Assembly (NCBI GenBank): GCA_025558095.1
Contig: JAIVFI010000006.1
Coordinates: 1 to 64,000, forward strand
Source of the DNA: Hyaloraphidium curvatum
Lineage: Eukaryota > Monoblepharomycota > Hyaloraphidiomycetes > Hyaloraphidiales > Hyaloraphidiaceae
Length of the DNA: 64,000 bases
Reading direction: 5' to 3'
Position numbers and translations under genes: made by a program. Positions 56,418 to 64,000 of this stretch are shown here, piece after piece. Below the pieces are notes generated by a model that was not told where the DNA came from, ran no database searches, and saw only the letters and a program-made list of their open reading frames with translations. Each line of letters opens with the position of its first letter. The stretch's first letter is position 1.

Positions 56418-56653
56418 GTTGTACTTGAGTTAGCTACTTATCGTTCTACTCGTGGTCCGTGAACCCAAGACTATCTCCAGCCCAACGAGCCCGCTTCGGA
56501 TGGACATCTTCCCGTCCGATGTCACTTGTTTCCCATTGGTTAGCCGTCCGTGTTATGTGGAAGCCCTCGGCTACATTCGGCGCCGAGAAGGAGCGCCTTG
56601 GGCGACGGCTGGAGCTACGTCGTCCGCCACATTCCTCTGCCTCCCAACCCACG

Positions 56654-59120
56654 ATGGCGACCGGTGAGCAGCCTTAAGCGCCGCCAGCACCGTCTATGAA
56701 CCGCAATTGACGCCGACGCCGTGTCCTTTGCCCCACTTCTCCCGCGCTCGCCCCGGTTCGCGGCCTTGCCACCGGCTCCCCCCGTCTCCCTCCGGTCTCC
56801 CCCCTCTCCCCAGCCTCTCCCGCCCGCATCGAGCAGCAGCACGCGCTGCTGCCCATGTCGCAGGCGCCCGTCGTGGTGCTCATCGGCACCGGCGCCGGCG
56901 GCATCTGCGGCGGCGTCAACCTGCGCGCGCGGATGGGGTTCAAGAACTTCGTCATATTGGAGAAGGCTAGCCGCGGCTTCGGCGGGACGTGGAGGCACCA
57001 GCGGTATCCTGGTATCAGCTGCGATATTCCGGCGCAGTGGGTGGCTGCCCGTGTCCGCGTTCGGGCGGTCCTTGACAACTCTTCCCGCACCCTCCTCATT
57101 CGGACCTTTCTTTCGCTCCTGTCCCCGGATCCTCCCTCGTTCGCGCCTTCTGTGCTATGCCTCCACCTTGTTTCTTGCTCTACAGCTACTACAGCTACAG
57201 CTTCGAGCCCAACGCGGAATGGTCTAGCGAGTACCCGCCCGCCGCGGAGATCCAGCCCTATCTCGAGCGGATCAGCCTCAAGTACGGCCTCGACGAGCAC
57301 ACGTCCTTCAACACCGAGATCGACCACGCCCGGTGGAACAACACAGCCGACTGCTGGGACGTCCATTATAATGTGCTCGAGCCAGCAAAGGAGGGTAAGG
57401 AGGCGGGCCACTGGAAGGGCGACCAGGCCGACAAGGCCGGCCGCCGCGTGCTGCGCTCGGGGGTGCTCAAGGCCAACGTCATCATGAACACCTCGGGTCC
57501 CTTCACGCAGCCGTACTGGCCCGACTACCCCGGCCACGAGACCTTCAAGGGCACGCAGATGCACGCGTGCGAGTGGGATCCGGAGGTGCCGCTGCAGGGC
57601 AAGCGCGTGGCCATCGTCGGATCGGGGCCGACGGCGATCCAGATCGTGCCCGAGATCGCGCACCTCGTGGGGCAGCTGGACGTGTACCAGCGGACCCCGA
57701 ACTGGATCCAGCCGTTCAACAACGCGCCGATCCCCGAGGCGGACAAGGCACGGTGGAGGAAGGACCCCGTTGCGCTCAAACAGAAGAGGCTGCAGACCAT
57801 GAACAACGCCGAGTCGACCTGGGTGGCCATCGAGACCCCCGGTTCCACGGGCGCTCTCCGGTACGTTCGCCGACGACTCGGGTCGTCAGGAACCTCATTT
57901 CTCCCTTCCTTCAGGTACCAGAACATGTGCATCGACTACCTGAAGAAGACGGTCAAGAGGCAGGAGCTTTGGCCGTACCTGACCCCGGACTACCGTGGGC
58001 CGTCTCGTATCGTTTCCATGGCCAATCCTAATCTTCGCTCCCCAGCCATCGGCTGCAAGCGCATCTGCGTCGACCCCGGCTACCTCCCCTGCCTGAACCG
58101 CGCCAACGTCGACCTCGTCTGCGACCCGATCGTCCAGATTACCCCCAGGGGCATCGTGACCGAGGGCAAGCAGGCCGGCGGGCGCAAGGAGCGCGAGTAC
58201 GACATCATCGTTTACGCTACGGGTTGGGGCCAGTTCACCTTCGGCCGCGGGTTCCCCGTGTACGGACGCGACGGGAAGGAGGTGTGGGAGCAGTGGAAGG
58301 ACATCGGCATTCCGCGGTCGTTCATGGGACTCGGGTGGGTTCCGCTGGGAGGTCTCTGATGGCTTACATTGACCTCTTGCTGTGCACATCGACAGGATGG
58401 TCAACTTCCCGAACCTGATTATGTCGGTTGGGCCGCAGGGCAACGTGTGGACTTCGTTCATCGAGCGTCGGTGTGGTGCTCGGCTCGGACGGCTCCAGGC
58501 TTACCCGTCCGCTCCGCAGTCGAAGAGCAAGTATCCGACTACATGGTCCGCATGCTCACGTACATGATCAAGAACGACGTTTCGTCCTTCGAACCCAAGC
58601 TCGCCGCCGAGACGGGCTGGGCAGACTTCTGCAGCAAGTACATCCCCAAGACCCCGTACGTCGCCAACTGCGTCTCGTACTACGTGGGTCACGGATGTGG
58701 ACGCTGGTGGGCTCCTGAGTGGCTGATGCCGTCTTTGCGCAGAAATTCTCGTGGGAGCACAAGGACGACGGCGGGAAGCAGGCCGAGACCTACGCTCCCG
58801 GTACCTTCTCCAACCCGGCGTAAGTAACGTGACGATGTCTGTGCCATCCCTCTGACGCCGCCGGCCGCAGATGGTTCCCCGGCACCCCGAAGGAGCTCCG
58901 CATGTCCCGCGAGAGCATCAAGCTCGACGACCTCGAGCTCCGCCCGAACCGGGCCCGCTCCTGGAAGGCGTTCGAAGCCGAGCTGCGCCCCGACCCGCGG
59001 TTCGCGAAGCAGGATAACCCCGAGGCGTCGACGTTCCGGATGTGGGCGACCAAGAGCAGGAGGGGGGCGCCGCCGCCGGGTTTCGAGGGGCTGGAGAACA
59101 GGGTGTGGAGCAAGCTCTAG
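56654..59120 (+). CDS. Flavin-containing (Baeyer-Villiger-type) monooxygenase
   Basis: Exons: 56654-56663, 56814-57036, 57186-57860, 57915-57994, 58046-58334, 58396-about 58467, about 58522-58683, about 58732-58820, about 58871-59120. FAD site: VVVLIGTGAGGICGG. BVMO-like GGTWRHQRYPG then IPAHYYSYSFEPN. The second Rossmann site is VAIVGSGPTAIQIVPEIA (NADPH), and VYATGWGQFTF is the ATG motif near the end. The final part (WFPGTPKELRM, ATFRMWATKSR-like) matches long fungal members. It should oxidise a ketone or similar substrate using NADPH and oxygen. The first exon of only 10 bp is supported by splice sites and phase; otherwise translation starts at 56855. Confidence 0.88.
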
Positions 59121-59226
59121 TTGGATGTTCCTCAAATGTCAACGTTCTGGAGTACAATGGATTGGTTTTGGTCTTCCAAGCATGTTTCCAGCAAGCAATG
59201 CAGAACCAACGGCAGAGTCACTTCCC

Positions 59227-59940
59227 TCAGGCGTATGTGGCCAGCGCGGTGAAGGTCATCGTGGGCGTCGCGCCGTTGGCCGCCGAAATGGAAACCGTAG
59301 CTGTCACCGTCACCGAGCTTGTGAACGTGGCCATGGAGTAGAGAACCTGGCCCGCCGGCGGGATCTCGGTCGGGAACGAAGGGGAGCCGAACATGTTGAG
59401 CTTGGTGACAGACACGGTGGCCAACGTCAGCGTGGCGTCTCCTGAGTTGGATACGGTGATGGTCCGGAACAAGCCCGCGGCACCGAGATCGGCAGTGCCG
59501 CCGTCGGTTACGGGGGCGTTCCCGGCAATGACCACCATGGCGGCTCCCTGCGTGGGTCGGCGGTCATCAGCACGAAGCAGGGCTGCCACCGAGGATCGGT
59601 CTACCCACAGAGGGGGCGTAACGGCGGTAGAGGTTCTGGATGCTGGATCTCTTGGATTGGTCGACGCAGGCAACTTGGCCGTCGGGTGCCCCGGGGAATG
59701 CGAACTCGCAGAAATCCTGGACACCGCACTCGACACACGAGCGGCGAAAAACAACGCCGGAGAGTTCTGTTTCCTGTCCATCGACCTCTGCTGCAGCGGG
59801 GAGGGCGCTGGAGGGCGGACGGCCGGCGCGTCAGGGTCCGCCCCAAGGGAGGCGCGGTGCTCTCACTTGGCGAGCGGTGGCGGCCCAAGAAGAAGCAGGG
59901 CGCAGAGCGCAAGAACGACAAATGCGGAGGTACGGACCAT
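59227..59940 (-). CDS. Small secreted protein with choice-of-anchor-D-like domain
   Basis: Starts ATG at 59940 with a clear signal peptide (MVRTSAFVVLALCALLLLG). The C-terminal 95 residues resemble the Ig-like choice-of-anchor D/ASH repeat: TADLGAAGLFRTITVSNSGD, then ATLTLATVSVTK and FPTEIPPAGQ. Two models differ in the middle. One reads an open frame from 59781. The other uses a Cys-rich exon (SCVECGVQDFCEF) and an intron with donor GTGGGTAG and acceptor CACGCAG. The first intron near 59866-59790 joins only the former in phase. A cell-surface or extracellular role is inferred. Confidence 0.6.
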
Positions 59941-60805
59941 GCTGGGCGCGAGAGGGCAAGGACAAGCGGGTTGCGATCGATGGGCAGGGGCGTCCTCAGT
60001 CCTCGCCTCGATTCCGCAGTTCCGCCCGCCCACGGCCGACGAGCCGCCCGCCTTTGAACCTCGCGCCGCCCTGGGCGTCAATGTCGTCAAAGCAGACTCT
60101 CCAGTCAATAAATCCAGCCCGAGCCGCCTCCCGGACGCCTGCGGCGCCGTCTAATGCGCATGCAGTTTCGTCCCTCGTTTCCCTGGGTGACCCTGGAATC
60201 CTGCTCCCCTCGAATGAAAGAGGCATCCCTCGGCACTTTATGTCGAGCTTACGCCTTACAGCTCATCCCCACGCCCCCGTGGATTCGTAGCCAGAGATTC
60301 TCCGCGCCCCAAGCTGCTGCCAGCACTTCGTTCTGGTTTATACACTGGAACCGCCTCGCCGACCGCTCCCTGACTAGAACCCTGGTTCGGCAGGCAGCCC
60401 TCTCGGCCGACCGACCTTACCTTTTCCGTGCGCGACCATGTCATCGAGGACCAAGGACCAAGGCGGCAAAACGGAAGTCCTTCATCTGGACGAGGAAGGA
60501 AGAGGCGCTGGAACCCAAAGCTCGAGACGATCGTCGAGGCCATGCCACGGCGTTCTCCAATCCCGGCAGAGCCAGAACAATGGTTCGGAATTTCCATACC
60601 GTGGTGACATGACGTGGATCGATCGGCCGGGGCGCGACGAAATTGATTGCGGCTGCACCAACGCGATCGGCCGTTCATCGAGTCCGCCGACGTCGCTTCA
60701 CAAACAATCTGTCCCCGATCACGATACATCGCGATCTAGCTCTTCGACCGCCCTCTAAGCACCCTTGCCCACTCTTCTGTCCTCTTTTCTTGCGCATCGG
60801 CCGGA
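59941..60805. other. Divergent intergenic region
   Basis: About 860 bp between the small secreted gene (minus) and the deformylase (plus). No domain-bearing frame is seen; composition is more even than in coding DNA. Promoters for both genes are expected. Confidence 0.45.
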
Positions 60806-62069
60806 ATGGTCGACGCCAACGGCCTCCCGGCCTCCAACGGCGGCGCCACCGACGCGACCGCGATCCTGCTCCTCGTGTGCCCGGACAGGCAGGGGATCAT
60901 ATTCAAGCTCGCGAGCTTCGTGTCGGGAAACAACGGGTCGGTGGCCTGCCCGGTGCTTCGGGCGATATGGGCGATGTTGACGCGGGGGTGGCGGGGATAG
61001 GAACATCGTTGACAACGACTTTCACAACGACAAGACGGCCGGTGGGTCTCTGCCCGCAGTTTCTCCCGCGTAAGCTGTCCTACCCTCCGCCCCGCTCCAG
61101 GTCTTTTCCTCGGCCGCCTCGAGTTCTCCCTCGCCGGCTTCGCCATCACCTCGCGCGAGCAGATCCGCCACGCCGCGCTGGCCGTCTGCGCGCCGCTGGG
61201 CGGCTCGGCGCAGCTGTTTTTCTCGGACGAGCCGCAGAGGGTGGCCATCTTCTGCTCGAAGCAGGACCACTGCCTGCTCGACCTGTGGGCGACGTGCCGC
61301 GCGCCGTGTCGGTTCGCTGGACCATTGACGGCGGCCCGGGCCCCCCTCCAGGCTTTGGCGGTGGAAGCAACGGGAGCTGGGCCCGTGCGAGGTGTCGCTG
61401 ATCGTCAGCAACCACGAGGACCTGCGGCCGCACGCGGAGCTGTACGGCGTGCCGTTCCGGGTGTTTAAGGTGACCAAGGACACCAAGCGGCAGGTGGAGC
61501 GGGAGGAGCTGGACCTGCTGAAGCAGGAGGGGATCAGCCTGGTGGTGGGTCGACGTTTGGGGCCCAAGGTGCTGTCCTTCTGATCGCGTCCGCTGGCAGA
61601 TCATGGCCAAGTACATGCAGGTCGGCCTCCTCGCCGAATAGCCCCTCGTTCAAGTCTCACGTTCACCATCGTCCCCGCCAGATCCTCTCGGACGAGTTCC
61701 TGACCGAGTACCCCGCCGTTGTCAACATCCACCACTCCTTCCTCCCCGCCTTCATCGGCGCCAAGCCGTACCACCAGGCCCACGCCCGCGGCGTGAAGCT
61801 GATTGGCGCCACGGCGCACTACGCCACCGCAGAGCTGGACGCCGGGCCGATCATCGAGCAGGAGGTTGTGCGGGTGAGTCATAGGGACACGGTGGACGAT
61901 CTGGTGCGCAAGGGGGCCGAGTGCGAGCGGCAGGCGCTGAGCAGGGCAGTCAGGTGGGTGCCCCGTGTGTGGTGGGGGATCAGGCTGCTGATGGGGGACG
62001 GGTGGCAGATGGGTGCTGCTGCACCGGGTGCTCAAGTTCGGGAACAAGACGTGCGTGTTCGGGTCCTAG
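60806..62069 (+). CDS. purU: Formyltetrahydrofolate deformylase
   Basis: About six exons. The N-terminal ACT domain spans the first introns: [20 protein letters not shown], then [10 protein letters not shown] and [10 protein letters not shown]. The catalytic formyltransferase-like domain holds [60 protein letters not shown] and a last exon [18 protein letters not shown]. The HHSFLP motif and LDxGPI carry the His and Asp of the family. It hydrolyses 10-formyl-THF to THF and formate, balancing one-carbon pools, possibly in mitochondria. Exons around 61280-61380 and 61560-61690 were not fully fixed. Confidence 0.88.
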
Positions 62070-62785
62070 ACTGGCAGACTGCTGGGTCCGGGCCATCTTC
62101 TGCATTTCCTGGTGTATAGGGCATGGATCGCACATAGAGGGGTGGTCGAGGGCTAATTGGAGGGGCAGTCGAAAGCCGCACCGCACATTGGCCGGGCGGG
62201 GAAGCCTGAACGGCGAACCAATCCCGCCCTAGACAGCCATCACAGGCAAGAGCTCGGCGAGAGGGAAATGTTAATGATGATTTCCAGATACGTCGGTCAC
62301 TAAGCCGCCTCGGTAGCCGATCCCCCCTCAGTTCGGTCACGAGACGGTTCTCGCGACGCCGCAGCAGGAATCGGAGGACCCGAAAGCGCGATCCGTCCCT
62401 CCGGTGTACAGTTCGTGCAGCTCCAGCGCCCCGGAAAAACTCGTCCGGCGAGACCGCGTCCTGCCGGCCGTGTGCACGGCCGTGCGGGAGCTGACGGTTC
62501 TCCCGCCCGGAGCGGCACGGTGGGGCTGAGCAGCGAGGCTGGTTACCACACATCCGACACCGAACACACGCAAGGTGGGCCTCGTGGGCGGGTGCGGACG
62601 CCTGGAGTGTGCTAGGAAGAACCTCCCGAGGCCATGACCGGCTGATCCCGCGGCGGCGGGGGCTGCCGGCCGGCGGGTGGCGTCGTGTGCCCTTTCGCGG
62701 CGTGACTCCATCGAACGATGCCTGACCGCCTTTTCCCCCTTTCGCAGGCGTATTGGCGCTTCTTAAAGCGCTTACTGCGCTGCCA
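62070..62785. other. Intergenic region
   Basis: About 715 bp with no supported gene. Frames on the minus strand here are low-complexity. It presumably carries the promoter of the downstream secreted-protein gene. Confidence 0.45.
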
Positions 62786-64000
62786 ATGATACCCCGTATG
62801 CGGCTTCCGCGGCCGGCGGCCCTCGCCGCCGCCGCCACGCTGCTGCTGCTCCTTTCGGCGCCCGCCCGCGCCTTTCCCGGCGCCTCCCCCGCGGCCCCCG
62901 CCGATGCCATCGACTCGGACTTTCTGAACTTCCACGCCGGCGACGCCGGCGCCTTCCCCCTGTTCCCCCGCCGCGACCTGGCCGACGAGTTTGCCGAGGC
63001 GGAGCCCGACGCCATCGCCGATGTCCAGGCCGACTTCGACCGCGCAGAGAGGGAGTATTTCCAACTCCGCAGGAGGCAGATCGAGGAGACGTGCACTGGA
63101 AAGAACGGTGCCCGAGTGTGCGGGCCGCAGTGCGGCACCTGCCCCGAGGGGTCGTGCTGCCGGGGCACAGACATGACGTGGGTCGCCGGACGTGCTCGTT
63201 TCCCCGAAAGTCGGCTGACATGTCTTTGCCAGCTGCGGCACGGGTCCCGCCTACTGCGCCAACAAGTGCACGCCGCAGTTCTCGATCGGCACCTGCGCGG
63301 CCGGCTCGGTTCTCAACAAGAACTACGACTGGTGGGAGGCCCACGGGCCCGGCGGTTCCTCCGCCGGCCGCATCTTCAACGCCTCGGACGTGCCGTCCGT
63401 CAACGGACCCAACACGTTCCCCGCCGCGGACCCGCTGCCCGGCGCCACCACTACGGCGGCGCAGACGACCACCAAGGCAGCGACCAGGACCACCACCAAG
63501 GAGGTCATCCGCCCCACCCTTTCCATCGGGGCGCGCTGCACCCCCAGCGCCTCCAATCCCTGGGGCCGCTGCGCGTCGTCGTGCTGCCGGAACGGCCGCT
63601 GCGACTACTGCGAGCGGTGCAGCCGCAACTACCTGACCGACTCGCGGGCGTGCAGGAACTGCATCGCCGCCAACCGCACCGTCCACCCGGACGGGTGCTT
63701 GCTCCTCGGGGACACGTGCACGCTGCCCAAGGGGGCGCCCGGGATCAGCAAGCTGTCCAAGTGCAAGACGGGCTGCTGCAGGAGCGGCAAGTGCACATGG
63801 TGGGCCCCCGCCGGCGATCTCTCCCCGCGTCCTTCAATGCTGACGCCATCCCGCGCACAGGTGCGAGCAGTGCATGTACGGCTGCAAGTGCGGCGCGATG
63901 GGCTACCCCCTCAACCCCAACGGGCGCTGCGTGACCCGCACGAGGACCAAGACCCGCACCCGGACGACCACCCGCACCACCACTCGCCCGCCGCCGCCGC
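62786..64000 (+). CDS. Secreted Cys-rich protein with hevein-like chitin-binding domain (3' end outside window)
   Basis: Exons 62786-63177, 63233-63799 and 63861 onward, open at the window end. The signal peptide is RPAALAAAATLLLLLSAPAR. An acidic propeptide-like stretch ends near RRRQIEETC. A hevein-like (type 1 chitin-binding) Cys pattern follows: VCGPQCGTCPEGSCC, then MTCGTGPAYCANKC after the intron. A Thr-rich linker (ATTTAAQTTTKAATRTTTK) leads to a second Cys-rich part (CCRNGRCDYCERCSRNY, CKTGCCRSGKCTW). The last visible stretch is an Arg/Thr repeat (TRTKTRTRTTTRTTTR). It is probably a cell-wall or extracellular protein binding chitin; chitin binding is inferred. Confidence 0.75.

Noticed and set aside
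1..64000. Bacterial operons or ribosome binding sites suggested by MscL, PurU and α/β hydrolase genes
   Set aside because: These genes are interrupted by spliceosomal introns and neighbours are clearly eukaryotic.

Overview
The window is nuclear DNA of a eukaryote with very high GC content, densely packed genes and short GT-AG introns (mostly 45-75 nt). Gene content points to a fungus, most likely an early-diverging (chytrid-like) one. Fungal signs are a full-size PDR-type ABC transporter with asymmetric nucleotide sites, an Itc1-type WAC-DDT-WHIM remodelling subunit, a GFA-family enzyme and a Baeyer-Villiger-type monooxygenase. Unusual for Dikarya are two pentameric ligand-gated ion channel genes, a MscL-type channel and seven tyrosine-kinase-like (TKL) kinase genes. 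The lineage is inferred from gene content only. Many exon models below were assembled by hand from splice sites and codon phase.

Region 1 (1-28 kb) is a kinase-rich, repeatedly duplicated array. After a MscL channel gene and a single-pass receptor-like kinase come five related cytosolic kinases: one truncated ankyrin-kinase, two LRR-ankyrin-kinases and two LRR-coiled-coil-kinases. Each of the four LRR kinases sits head to head with a decayed partner gene, across a conserved promoter of about 120 bp. The recognisable partners carry a MYND zinc finger. The array also holds two alpha/beta hydrolases, two copies of a 183-residue unknown gene and a BTB-SPRY gene whose last exon is copied 15 kb away. 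Frameshifts, truncations, mosaic copies and an exonised intron suggest birth-and-death evolution with gene conversion. This resembles innate-immune or allorecognition receptor clusters elsewhere and is the best candidate here for an undescribed system.

Region 2 (28.6-43.6 kb) is more conventional: an ITC1-like chromatin gene, a divergent PDR transporter, a CLC chloride channel/exchanger with CBS domains, and a GFA-family enzyme.

Region 3 (43.9-51.6 kb) holds a small gene with an MGNC N-terminus, two tandem Cys-loop-less pentameric channels, and a second receptor-like kinase paralogous to the one at 1-3.4 kb. Region 4 (51.5-64 kb) holds an F-box-like protein, a chromodomain protein, a trypsin-like protease with an Arg/Thr/Ser tail, a flavin monooxygenase, a small secreted protein with a choice-of-anchor-D-like domain, formyltetrahydrofolate deformylase, and a secreted Cys-rich hevein-like protein that runs off the window.
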